Source: Streptomyces viridiviolaceus
GTDB taxonomy: Bacteria > Actinomycetota > Actinomycetes > Streptomycetales > Streptomycetaceae
Assembly: GCF_014650995.1 (NCBI RefSeq)
Contig: NZ_BMWA01000013.1
Span: forward strand, 166,020-230,019
Reading direction: 5' to 3'
Length of the DNA: 64,000 bases
Of the stretch, positions 17,704-25,511 are shown piece after piece. The position numbers and the translations under genes are program-made. The notes beneath the pieces were generated by a model. That model saw only the letters and a list, made by a program, of their open reading frames with translations. It ran no database searches and was not told where the DNA came from. Position 1 is the first letter of the stretch. Each line of letters starts with the position of its first letter.

Positions 17704-18489
17704 TCACAGGGCCTCCAAGGCGTCTCGAAGCCGTCGCAGCAGGGCCGTGTCCGGGTCGTCCCACGCCACCGCGCCCGGCCCGGGGCCCGGCCCGGCCGTC
17801 ACGGGGGCGGGCGGGGCGGCGGTGACGAGTCCGGCGGCGGCCAGGCGGCGCAGTTCGACGAGTGTGTGGTACGTGCGGCAGGCCAGTGCCGCTGCGATGT
17901 CCGCGGCGGTGCGGACGCCGTCGACCTGCGTCAGGGTCCGGCTGCGCCGGCGGGGCAGGTCGGCCGGGTCGGCGCCGGCCGCCCTCGTGAGCGGGGCGAT
18001 GTCGATGTCGGGGTCGGGCCAGATGCGTTCCAGCAGGGCGCGGCGGCGTCTCGACTCGCGGACGACGACGTCCACGGGGACGGGGCGCACCGCGCCGAGC
18101 CAGTGCACGGCACCGGGCCTGAAGCGCCGCGGTCGCGTGTCGTGGGCGAGGACGAAGTAGGCCGCGTCGAAGAGGGCACCCAGGTGACAGACCTCCAGCG
18201 CGCCGGCCGCGAGCCGGCCGCTGTCCACCAGTCTGCGGCCGACCCGGTGCTGCCGTCCGCCACCGTCGACCGCCGCCCGCCAGCCGTCCGGCTCGACGGC
18301 GCCGCTGCGGGTGAGCAGGGTTCCGAGGTCCGGGGTGAACGCCGATTCGACGTGCACGACACGGCCGGCGGAGAGGTAGACGACGCCCCGCTCGCCCGAC
18401 AGTGCACCGGTCGCGCCCTCGGCCGCCAGCGCGCGGAGCGCCGCCGACGTCGTCCCGTGCGTGGTCCAGGTGGTGGTCACTCTGGTCAT
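17704..18489 (-). CDS. PATAN/DUF4388-like protein
   Basis: 261 residues. The N-terminal about 75 (SAALRALAAEGATGALSGER then VVYLSAGRVVHVESAFTPDL and a GTLLTRSG turn) resemble the DUF4388/PATAN domain found next to GTPases and response regulators. The middle and C-terminal parts contain a possible winged-helix-like stretch (TLTQVDGVRTAADIAAALAC) and LVELRRLAAAGLV. The ATG overlaps the stop of the upstream roadblock gene by 4 bases, so they are translated together. No membrane segment. The domain assignment is by eye and should be treated as tentative. Confidence 0.6.
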   Translation of the reverse strand: MTRVTTTWTTHGTTSAALRALAAEGATGALSGERGVVYLSAGRVVHVESAFTPDLGTLLTRSGAVEPDGWRAAVDGGGRQHRVGRRLVDSGRLAAGALEVCHLGALFDAAYFVLAHDTRPRRFRPGAVHWLGAVRPVPVDVVVRESRRRRALLERIWPDPDIDIAPLTRAAGADPADLPRRRSRTLTQVDGVRTAADIAAALACRTYHTLVELRRLAAAGLVTAAPPAPVTAGPGPGPGAVAWDDPDTALLRRLRDALEAL

Positions 18490-18884
18490 CCGAGCACCAG
18501 CCGGTCGGCCATCTCGGCCAGTCGGATGCGGGCGAGGGCCAGGTTCCCGTCGTTGCGGTCCAGCCACAGGTGGAGGAAGACGGTGCTCTCGAAGGGGGTG
18601 CTGACGAACCTCAGCAGGTGGTAGGAGTCCGCCGTCGTGACGATCATGTCCTCGACCGGCGGTTCCTTGTCGGGCGCGGCCGTCTCGCCGCCCTGTGCCA
18701 GCGAGCCGCTCTCCGCGACGTGCCGGGCGAGTTCCGCGGTCTCCGCGGCCGTCGCCTCCAGGTCGCCGCCCGGTGCGTCGCCCACCGCGCCCAGGGCGAG
18801 CCCGCTGATCCAGTCGACCAGCGACGCACCCCGGGCGCCGGGCAGTCGCATGGCTTCCAGCAGACTCTCGTCGATTCCGGGCAC
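18486..18884 (-). CDS. Roadblock/LC7-like protein (first gene of the operon)
   Basis: 132 residues starting with GTG at 18884, with a GGAGGGG site. Conserved blocks ASLVDWISGLALGAVGD and FLHLWLDRNDGNLALARIRL match its paralogue at 16734-17108, with a longer acidic insert between (about residues 60-75). As the first gene of the minus-strand operon it should set the level of the other three. The role is inferred from the fold only. Confidence 0.72.
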   Translation of the reverse strand: MPGIDESLLEAMRLPGARGASLVDWISGLALGAVGDAPGGDLEATAAETAELARHVAESGSLAQGGETAAPDKEPPVEDMIVTTADSYHLLRFVSTPFESTVFLHLWLDRNDGNLALARIRLAEMADRLVLG

Positions 18885-19071
18885 GCCGGATCCCCTCCCC
18901 CTGCACGGCTGCACCGCGAACGTGATGCCGACACTACGGAAAGTGCACGCATCTGGTGAGCGCTTTGGCATTTTCCAGAGGAACGTGCGGGCGGTGCGGC
19001 ATACTCGGGCGTTTCGGCCACGCACCGGTCCGCGCAGGCGTGGACGCGGCGGAGCGGGCTACCCGTCGGGC

Positions 19072-20133
19072 ATGGCCCGACTGCACCTCCCCCATCGCGG
19101 GAAGCACGCGACCGACGAGGACCACACCGGCGAGCCGGCGTCGCGGGACTACGGCCCGGACGCCTCCACCGAGCGCGCCGCACCCGACTCACCCACCGAC
19201 CTGCCGAAACGCTCCTGGTCCGCGCTGCTGCGGCGGGTGCTGTCCGAGTTCAAGGACGACGAACTGACCGACCGCGCCGCCGCGCTGACGTACTACGGGG
19301 TGCTGGCGCTGTTCCCGGCCCTGCTGGTGCTGGTGTCCCTGCTCGGCATCGCCGGGCGGTCCGCCACCCAGGAGATCCTGGACAACCTGCAGCGACTCGC
19401 GCCCGGATCCGCGCGGGACATCATCTCCGACGCGGTGACGCAGTTGCAGGGCCAGGCCGGACTGGGGTCCCTGCTGGCCGTCGTCGGCCTGGTCGGCGCC
19501 GTGTGGTCGGCGTCCGGGTACGTGGCCGCGTTCATCCGCGCGGCGAACGCCGTCTACGACATCCCCGAGGGCCGCCCGGTGTGGAAGGTGCTGCCGCTGC
19601 GGGTGACCCTGACCGTGGTGCTGCTCGTGCTCGCCGTGGTCAGCGCGCTCATCGTCGTGTTCACCGGCACCCTGGCCGAACAGGCGGGCTCCGCGCTCGG
19701 CATCGGCGACACCGCCCTGACGGTGTGGTCGATCGCCAAGTGGCCGGTGCTGGTCCTCCTGGTCACGATCATGATCGCGATCCTGTACTGGGCCACCCCG
19801 AACGCCCGTGTGCGGGGCTTCAGGTGGATCACACCGGGCAGCGTCGTCGCCCTGCTGATCTGGCTGGCCGCCTCCGCCGGCTTCGCGTTCTACGTGGCGA
19901 ACTTCGGGTCGTACAACAAGACCTACGGCACCCTGGCCGGTGTCATCATCTTCCTGGTCTGGCTGTGGGTGACCAACCTCGCCATCCTCCTCGGCCTGGA
20001 GTTCGACGCCGAACTGGCCCGGCAGCGTGTCATCGACGGCGGTCACCCCGCCGACAGCGAGCCCTACGTCGAGCCCCGCGACACCAGTGCCTGGGACGAC
20101 GCGGACCGACGGCGCGCGACACCGCGGGAGTGA
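19072..20133 (+). CDS. YihY/virulence factor BrkB family membrane protein
   Basis: 353 residues. After a hydrophilic 50-residue N-terminal tail comes the family signature LTDRAAALTYYGVLALFPALLV, then six hydrophobic segments, the conserved GAVWSASGYVAAFIRAANAVYDIPEGRPVWKV region and the YNKTYGTLAGVIIFLVWLW block near the C terminus. BrkB/YihY proteins were once taken for RNase BN; their real function is unknown. The ATG at 19072 gives a protein of normal family length; the frame is open far upstream but without a ribosome site. Confidence 0.9.
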   Translation: MARLHLPHRGKHATDEDHTGEPASRDYGPDASTERAAPDSPTDLPKRSWSALLRRVLSEFKDDELTDRAAALTYYGVLALFPALLVLVSLLGIAGRSATQEILDNLQRLAPGSARDIISDAVTQLQGQAGLGSLLAVVGLVGAVWSASGYVAAFIRAANAVYDIPEGRPVWKVLPLRVTLTVVLLVLAVVSALIVVFTGTLAEQAGSALGIGDTALTVWSIAKWPVLVLLVTIMIAILYWATPNARVRGFRWITPGSVVALLIWLAASAGFAFYVANFGSYNKTYGTLAGVIIFLVWLWVTNLAILLGLEFDAELARQRVIDGGHPADSEPYVEPRDTSAWDDADRRRATPRE

Positions 20134-20173
20134 CGCCCCACATGGGCCGGGCCCGCACGGGTACGCGGACGCC

Positions 20174-20503
20174 ATGACCGAAGGCAAGACCCCCGCACCA
20201 CAGGACGATGCCCGCGCCGCGCAGGCCGCGGAGGCCGCACAGGCCGAGGAGGACCGCGCCGAGGCCCGCCCCTTCAGCTACCGGTATCCGGAGCGGCACG
20301 CCAATGTGCGCGCCACCCGGCACATCAGCCGTGAGCAGGCCGACGCGGACAGCGTTCCCGGCGTGCCGGGCGGTTACGGCACCACGGCCGGCGGCCGGAG
20401 CACCCCGCGGGCGGGCGAGGACACCGCCGAGGAGTCCGGTGTGACGGACATCGTCGGCGGCCGCGAGACCCGGCCGGGCGGCCGGAAGACCGACCGGACC
20501 TGA
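20174..20503 (+). CDS. Hydrophilic protein of unknown function
   Basis: 109 residues, rich in Ala, Glu, Arg and Gly with no hydrophobic segment, probably disordered. It has a weak ribosome site. It follows the YihY gene by 40 bp on the same strand and converges with the SDR gene, whose stop is 5 bp away. Codon use matches neighbouring genes, which supports real coding. I do not recognise a family. Confidence 0.55.
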   Translation: MTEGKTPAPQDDARAAQAAEAAQAEEDRAEARPFSYRYPERHANVRATRHISREQADADSVPGVPGGYGTTAGGRSTPRAGEDTAEESGVTDIVGGRETRPGGRKTDRT

Positions 20504-20508
20504 GGCGC

Positions 20509-21303
20509 TCACGGCAGGATGGAGTCGACGTAGCCGCCGTCCACGCGCACCGCCGCGCCGGTGGTGGCGGACGCCTGCGCCGAACTGAGGTACACCACCA
20601 GGTTGGCGATCTCCTCGGGTTCGATCAGCCGTTGGAGCAGCGACTGCGGGCGGTGCTCGCGCATGAAGACGCGCTGTGCCTCGTCCCAGGGCAGGTCGCG
20701 GTCGACCAGCTGGTAGACGAAGTCCTCGACGCCCTCGGTGCGGGTGGGCCCGGCGATCACGGAGTTCACCGTGACACCGCTGCCCGCCGCCTCCTTGGCG
20801 AAGCCGCGGCTCACCCCGAGCAACGCGGTCTTGGACACACCGTAGTGGATCATTTCGGCCGGGATGACGACGGCCGAGTCGCTCGCGATGTACAGCACCC
20901 GGCCCCAGCCCCGTTCCCTCATTCGAGGGAGATGCGCGCGGGTGAGCCGGACGCCCGCGAGGACGTTGATCTCGAAGTAGCGCCGCCACTCGTCGTCGCT
21001 GATCTCCAGCGCGGGTACGGCGCCGAAGACGCCGAGGTTGTTCACCAGGATGTCGACGTCGGGCAGCGTCTCCACGGCCACGCCGGCGCCCTCCTCGGTC
21101 CCCAGGTCCGCGGCCACGGGCACGAAATCGCCCTCCGGCACCTCGGCGCGCAGCTCTTCGACGCTCCTCTCCAGCCGGGCGGCGTCGCGTCCGTTGACCC
21201 CCACCCGCGCACCGGCGCGGGCCAGCCCGGCGGCGATCGCCGCGCCGATGCCCTGCGAGGAGCCCGTCACCAGCGCGGTCCGCCCGTCGAGGTCCAGGTT
21301 CAT
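20509..21303 (-). CDS. Short-chain dehydrogenase/reductase
   Basis: 264-residue Rossmann-fold NAD(P)-dependent oxidoreductase. Cofactor motif TGSSQGIGAA near residue 14; NNLG in place of the usual NNAG; catalytic Ser in IASDSAV and catalytic Tyr/Lys in HYGVSKTALLG. The ending VRVDGGYVDSI is typical of FabG-like SDRs. The substrate cannot be inferred. It is divergent from the hypothetical gene at 21496. Confidence 0.92.
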   Translation of the reverse strand: MNLDLDGRTALVTGSSQGIGAAIAAGLARAGARVGVNGRDAARLERSVEELRAEVPEGDFVPVAADLGTEEGAGVAVETLPDVDILVNNLGVFGAVPALEISDDEWRRYFEINVLAGVRLTRAHLPRMRERGWGRVLYIASDSAVVIPAEMIHYGVSKTALLGVSRGFAKEAAGSGVTVNSVIAGPTRTEGVEDFVYQLVDRDLPWDEAQRVFMREHRPQSLLQRLIEPEEIANLVVYLSSAQASATTGAAVRVDGGYVDSILP

Positions 21304-21495
21304 CAGGTCACTCCTACTCGTCCCGTACGGCCGTCCGCCGTCCTCCTGCCCACCTTCGCCGACGATCCACGTCCTGCCCGGCCGACGGCACCGCGGCCGC
21401 CCGGGCGCCGCCCACTCGGCGGACCCCGAGTGGCCTCGCTTGACCTGCGGCGACGATACTGGCCTTCGCACGTGCCCCCGTTCCCAGATGGACTC

Positions 21496-22659
21496 ATGCC
21501 GACCTCTCGCACCGCCCGACCCATGACTCCGCCCACGGTGTGGCCGGCTCGCGGCCGCCACGTCGGTTCGGCGGCGGAGGACGTCGTACGGCACACCCTG
21601 CAGCAGCTGACGGACAGCCATGTCATCGACGACTTCCTGGAGCTGCCGGAGGAGGGGACCGACGAGGTACGGATCTTCGAGGCGCGCTGGAAGGCCCCCG
21701 GCGCCGTCACGGTGCGGGCCCGGCTGGCCCTGGCGCCCGGCACGGCCGGCGGGCAGGAGTGGACCCTGCTGGCGGAGGCCGAGCAGCCCTGGGAGCCCTC
21801 CTGGCCCTCCCCCGCGACCATGTTCTGGCCCGAGGACCCGGACGTCACCTGGGACCGGGATGCCGCCACGGGCCTGCGGCTGCGGGGGATCAACGACCTG
21901 CCCGACGACGACAAGGCCGTCCGGCGCCTGCTCAAGGACGCCGGGCGAAGCCCGTGGAACATCCATGTCGTCGTGCACGAGGCGATGACGCCCGACCACC
22001 GGGGCCGGCTGCCCCTGGCGGGACGTCTGCCGGCGGGCCTGCGGCACCGCGTGGTGGAGCATCGCGCCGCGCCCCACCAGCACCGGGTCGTGAACTGGGC
22101 CCTGGAGGACTTCGGCGTCCAGGTGCCGCGGGGCGGTGCCGTGGTGCTGCCCGGCACCCCGGCGCCCTCCGACTACGACGCGGAGCGGTTCTCCGTGCGC
22201 AGCGTCTTCCTGGACGGCTCCGAACCCTCCGACCTGATCGCCGCGGTGACGGCCTTCGCCGCGCTGCCCCGGCCACTGCCGGACGGCGCCGAGGAGGCGC
22301 TCACCGGCCTGCGGGAGGACTGGCGGCTGCTGACCCTGGAGGAGGAACTGGCCCGCGAGCGCAAGCTGGTGGCCATGTACGCCGAGGCGCTGGAGGCCAT
22401 GACGAAGTCCCGTGACCTGTACCGGGAGGCGGCCGAGCGGGCCAACGAGGCGCTGGCCGCCTACCGCGACGCGGACCGGTCGTCCGACGCGAGGCAGCCG
22501 GCCGACCCGCACCCCGCTTCTCCGCTGCGGCAGCTCACCCGCACCCTGGAACGCCTCCGGGGCTCCGCCAGGATGCCGCGTCCGGCGTCCGGCGGCGACA
22601 CGGCCGGCCCCGCCGCGGACGCGGACCGGGCGGAGTCCGGGGGGCGGCGGGTCAGCTGA
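21496..22659 (+). CDS. Hypothetical protein with C-terminal coiled coil
   Basis: 387 residues with no family I recognise. The N-terminal about 270 residues look globular, with aromatic-rich segments (WEPSWPSPATMFWPEDPDVTW). Residues around 280-330 (LEEELARERKLVAMYAEALE and onward) are strongly helical and heptad-like, a probable coiled coil. The last 55 residues are Pro/Arg/Gly-rich. No signal peptide or membrane segment. The ATG at 21496 is used, with a second ATG at 21523. The 3' end overlaps the convergent DinB-like gene by 8 bp. Confidence 0.65.
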   Translation: MPTSRTARPMTPPTVWPARGRHVGSAAEDVVRHTLQQLTDSHVIDDFLELPEEGTDEVRIFEARWKAPGAVTVRARLALAPGTAGGQEWTLLAEAEQPWEPSWPSPATMFWPEDPDVTWDRDAATGLRLRGINDLPDDDKAVRRLLKDAGRSPWNIHVVVHEAMTPDHRGRLPLAGRLPAGLRHRVVEHRAAPHQHRVVNWALEDFGVQVPRGGAVVLPGTPAPSDYDAERFSVRSVFLDGSEPSDLIAAVTAFAALPRPLPDGAEEALTGLREDWRLLTLEEELARERKLVAMYAEALEAMTKSRDLYREAAERANEALAAYRDADRSSDARQPADPHPASPLRQLTRTLERLRGSARMPRPASGGDTAGPAADADRAESGGRRVS

Positions 22660-23338
22660 ACAGCGGGAAACGGTCGGCGTCCGCGCCAAGAGCGCGACGC
22701 TCGGCCTCGGTGAGCGGCGTCCGCCCCGTGCCCGCGCGGGCGTAGTGCTCGTCGCTCCACTCCAGGGGGACGGGCCTGCCGAGGAGGCCGTCGAGGGTGG
22801 CGCGCACCGCGGCCAGGCCGGTCGGTGACGGTCCCGGCGCTCCCGGCAGCCCCGCGATCAGGTCGAGGTGGTGGACGGCCGCCTCGACGCCGAGGGTGAT
22901 CATCAGGTCGCCCGCGGTCAGCACGTGGCCCTGGGTGGCCACCCGGCGGTCCGGCCCGGTCGTCGCGGCGGCCCGGACGGCGGCCGCCGCAGTCTGGAGG
23001 TACAGCTCCTTGAGCTGCCGGAAGTCCAGGAACATGCTGCCTGCGACCCGGTTCCAGCGCCGTCCGTTCGCGGCGCCGACGGGGTCGGGCGCCCAGTCCC
23101 GCCAGTAGGTCACGGCGTCGCGGTCGGGCGGGTCGGCGGCGGGCGTGTGCAGGGCGACCAGGGCCCGCTGGGCGTCGCCGGTCAGGTGGAAGACCAGATC
23201 GCGCACCGCCCATCCGGTGCAGCCGGTCGGCCGCCAGGACTCCTCGTCCCCGAGCGGCAGGACGACCGCCGCCAGGGCGTCGTAGGCGTCGCGGACGACG
23301 TGGGCCGGTTCCGTATGGTGTTCGAATCCCGTGCTCAT
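22652..23338 (-). CDS. DinB-like / maleylpyruvate isomerase-type metal-dependent protein
   Basis: 228 residues. The N-terminal four-helix bundle carries the TGCTGWAVRDLVFHLTGDAQ motif of the mycothiol-dependent maleylpyruvate isomerase N-terminal domain, with further histidines in EAAVHHLDLIAGL placed as in the DinB-type metal site. Many Streptomyces proteins of this fold are thought to be mycothiol-dependent enzymes of unknown substrate. The ATG at 23338 is chosen over an upstream in-frame start at 23365. Confidence 0.82.
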   Translation of the reverse strand: MSTGFEHHTEPAHVVRDAYDALAAVVLPLGDEESWRPTGCTGWAVRDLVFHLTGDAQRALVALHTPAADPPDRDAVTYWRDWAPDPVGAANGRRWNRVAGSMFLDFRQLKELYLQTAAAAVRAAATTGPDRRVATQGHVLTAGDLMITLGVEAAVHHLDLIAGLPGAPGPSPTGLAAVRATLDGLLGRPVPLEWSDEHYARAGTGRTPLTEAERRALGADADRFPLFS

Positions 23339-23936
23339 GGCCGACACCCTAGAGGGGTCGGCCATGTCGCGTCGTCCGCCCGGCGGCGGGCCCCCGCGGC
23401 GCCCGGTGCGTGCCGGCCCGCCACCTCGATGACAACTCCTGACACGCAGCGGCCCCGTCCGGGGTCCGGCATCCTTGGGACCGCACTGCGCCGCAACATC
23501 GACGCCATGGTCCGGGGCACCGCCGGGTCGTCACGCCCGGCGACCGGTTCACGGTCGAGCTGGAGTACCGCGACGGCGACACCGACAACGCCCGCCGTCT
23601 CCTCGGCGACTGCCTGCGGGCCTGGACAGCACGCTCAGGATCGAGAGGATCGCGACAGTTCCCACGATCACCAGCAGGCCGACTCGGCGCACCGGGCGGA
23701 CCCCCGCGTGCCGGCCGCACTCCGGTGTACCGCCCGGTGGGGGCGGGGGCGCCACCCGCGCGAGCGGAGGCGGGCGAGCCAGGTTCCGCGGGGCAGGTGC
23801 GACTCCGTGGCCACCCCTGGGCCGGGGCCTCCCGGAGGTCCGCGACCGGCCGAGGGCCCGCGCACGTGTCAGCGCGGTCAACCTGGATACGCGGACTGGA
23901 CAGCAGCTCGGCACGTCCCGGAAGGTCATCGACGCC
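23339..23936. other. 598-bp gene-poor stretch, possibly holding a decayed gene
   Basis: No intact gene is supported. On the plus strand an ATG near 23430 begins MTTPDTQRPRPGSGILGTAL with sensible codon use for about 30 residues. A different frame then reads VTPGDRFTVELEYRDGDTDN with good amino acid balance before degenerating. That pattern suggests a frameshifted remnant, which I could not name. The promoter of the oxidoreductase operon should also lie here. Confidence 0.4.
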
Positions 23937-24497
23937 ATGGACAGCGACCGCGCGAGCGCCGCCTCCCGCTCCCCGGAGTCCCACCACTCGGAGACCACGC
24001 TCCGGGTCAACGGCAAACCGCACACCCTCGTCGTCGACCACCGACGCGTTCTACTGGATCTCCTACGGGAGGACCTCGGACTCACGGGCGCCAAGAAGGG
24101 CTGTGATCACGGGCAGTGCGGGGCCTGCACGGTCCTGGTGGACGGCCGGCGCGTCAACAGCTGCCTGCTGTTCGCCGTCGCCCTGGACGGCTGCGAGGTG
24201 ACCACCGTCGAGGGCCTCGCGGGGGACGGCGAGGAACTCCACCCGGTGCAGCGGGCGTTCCTGGAGCGGGACGCCTTCCAGTGCGGGTACTGCACTCCCG
24301 GCCAGATCTGCTCCGCGGTCGGCGCGCTGGCCGAGGCGGCGGCCGGGCATCCCTCGCACGTCACCGATCCGGCGACACCCTCCGGCGAGCCCGTGCCCCT
24401 GGGCCGGGAGGAGATCCGGGAGCGGCTCAGCGGCAACCTGTGCCGGTGCGGTGCGTATCCGCGCATCGCCGACGCGGTGGAGGACGTGATTCCGTGA
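23937..24497 (+). CDS. Molybdenum hydroxylase, [2Fe-2S] subunit (PaoA/YagT type)
   Basis: 186-residue iron-sulfur subunit. Plant-type cluster: CDHGQCGACTVLVDG with a further Cys in NSCLL; second cluster of the xanthine oxidase family: CGYCTPGQIC and CRCGAYPRI. It carries electrons from the molybdenum centre to FAD. E. coli PaoA has a Tat signal; here the N terminus (MDSDRASAASRSPESHHSET) has none, so the enzyme is probably cytosolic. The ribosome site (GGAAGG) is a little distant. Overlaps the next gene by 4 bases. Confidence 0.92.
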   Translation: MDSDRASAASRSPESHHSETTLRVNGKPHTLVVDHRRVLLDLLREDLGLTGAKKGCDHGQCGACTVLVDGRRVNSCLLFAVALDGCEVTTVEGLAGDGEELHPVQRAFLERDAFQCGYCTPGQICSAVGALAEAAAGHPSHVTDPATPSGEPVPLGREEIRERLSGNLCRCGAYPRIADAVEDVIP

Positions 24498-25483
24498 AGC
24501 CGTTCACCTATGTCCGGGCCGACAGCGTCGAGGAGGCGACCGACGCCTTCGCCGCCCACCCCGGCGCCCGCTACCTCGGCGGCGGCACCAATCTGGTCGA
24601 CCTCATGAAGCTCGGCGTCGAGGCGCCCGCCGCCCTCGTCGACGTCCATCGGCTCCCGCTGGACACGGTGGAGGAGCTGCCCGACGGTGCGCTGCGCATC
24701 GGGGCCATGGTCCGCAACAGCGACCTCGCGGCCCATCCCACGGTCCGCGACCGCTACCCCGCGCTGTCCCAGGCGGTGCTCGCGGGCGCCTCGGGGCAAC
24801 TGCGCAACGCCGCCACCACCGGCGGCAACCTGCTCCAGCGCACCCGCTGTCCCTACTTCCAGGACGTGTCCAAGCCGTGCAACAAACGCGAGCCCGGCAC
24901 CGGGTGCGGGGCGCTGGAGGGCGTCCACCGCGACCACGCCGTCCTCGGGTACTCGCAGCAGTGCATCGCCACGAACCCCTCCGACATGGCGGTGGCGCTG
25001 GCCGCCCTCGACGCGCGCGTCGAGCTGTACGGCACCGAGGGCGCCCGCAGCGTGGCCGCCGCGGACTTCCACCGGCTGCCCGGCGACCATCCCGAGCGCG
25101 ACACCGAGATCCGCCCCGGCGAGCTGATCACGGGTGTGGTCCTGCCGGCCGGGCCGGCGTCGGCGTCGGCGTACCGCAAGGCCCGGGACCGGGCGTCGTA
25201 CGCCTTCGCCCTGGCATCCGTCGCCGCCGTGCTGCACATGACGGACGGCGTGGTGGACCGGGTCGGGATCGCCTTCGGGGCGCTGGCGCACCGGCCCTGG
25301 CGGGCACGGCGGGCCGAGGAGGCGCTGCTGGGCGCGGCCCCGACGGCGGCGGCCTTCGAGCACGCCGTCGATCTGGAACTGGCCGCCGCCCGGCCGCTGC
25401 GGGACAACGCCTACAAGGTGCCGCTGGCCCGACGGCTCGCCCTCGACGTACTCGGCCGGCTCGCGCCGCCGGTCACGACCTGA
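24494..25483 (+). CDS. Molybdenum hydroxylase, FAD subunit (PaoB/YagS type)
   Basis: 329 residues. FAD-binding blocks GGGTNLVDLMKLGV (about 30-43) and ATTGGNLLQRTRC are clear. The insertion CPYFQDVSKPCNKREPGTGC supplies the cysteines of the extra [4Fe-4S] cluster seen in E. coli PaoB and 4-hydroxybenzoyl-CoA reductase-like enzymes but not in xanthine dehydrogenase. GTG start overlapping the previous stop (GTGA). Belongs with the flanking subunits in a heterotrimer. Confidence 0.92.
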   Translation: MKPFTYVRADSVEEATDAFAAHPGARYLGGGTNLVDLMKLGVEAPAALVDVHRLPLDTVEELPDGALRIGAMVRNSDLAAHPTVRDRYPALSQAVLAGASGQLRNAATTGGNLLQRTRCPYFQDVSKPCNKREPGTGCGALEGVHRDHAVLGYSQQCIATNPSDMAVALAALDARVELYGTEGARSVAAADFHRLPGDHPERDTEIRPGELITGVVLPAGPASASAYRKARDRASYAFALASVAAVLHMTDGVVDRVGIAFGALAHRPWRARRAEEALLGAAPTAAAFEHAVDLELAAARPLRDNAYKVPLARRLALDVLGRLAPPVTT

Positions 25484-25511
25484 TGGCACCGGCGTCCACG
25501 AGGAGGACTCC

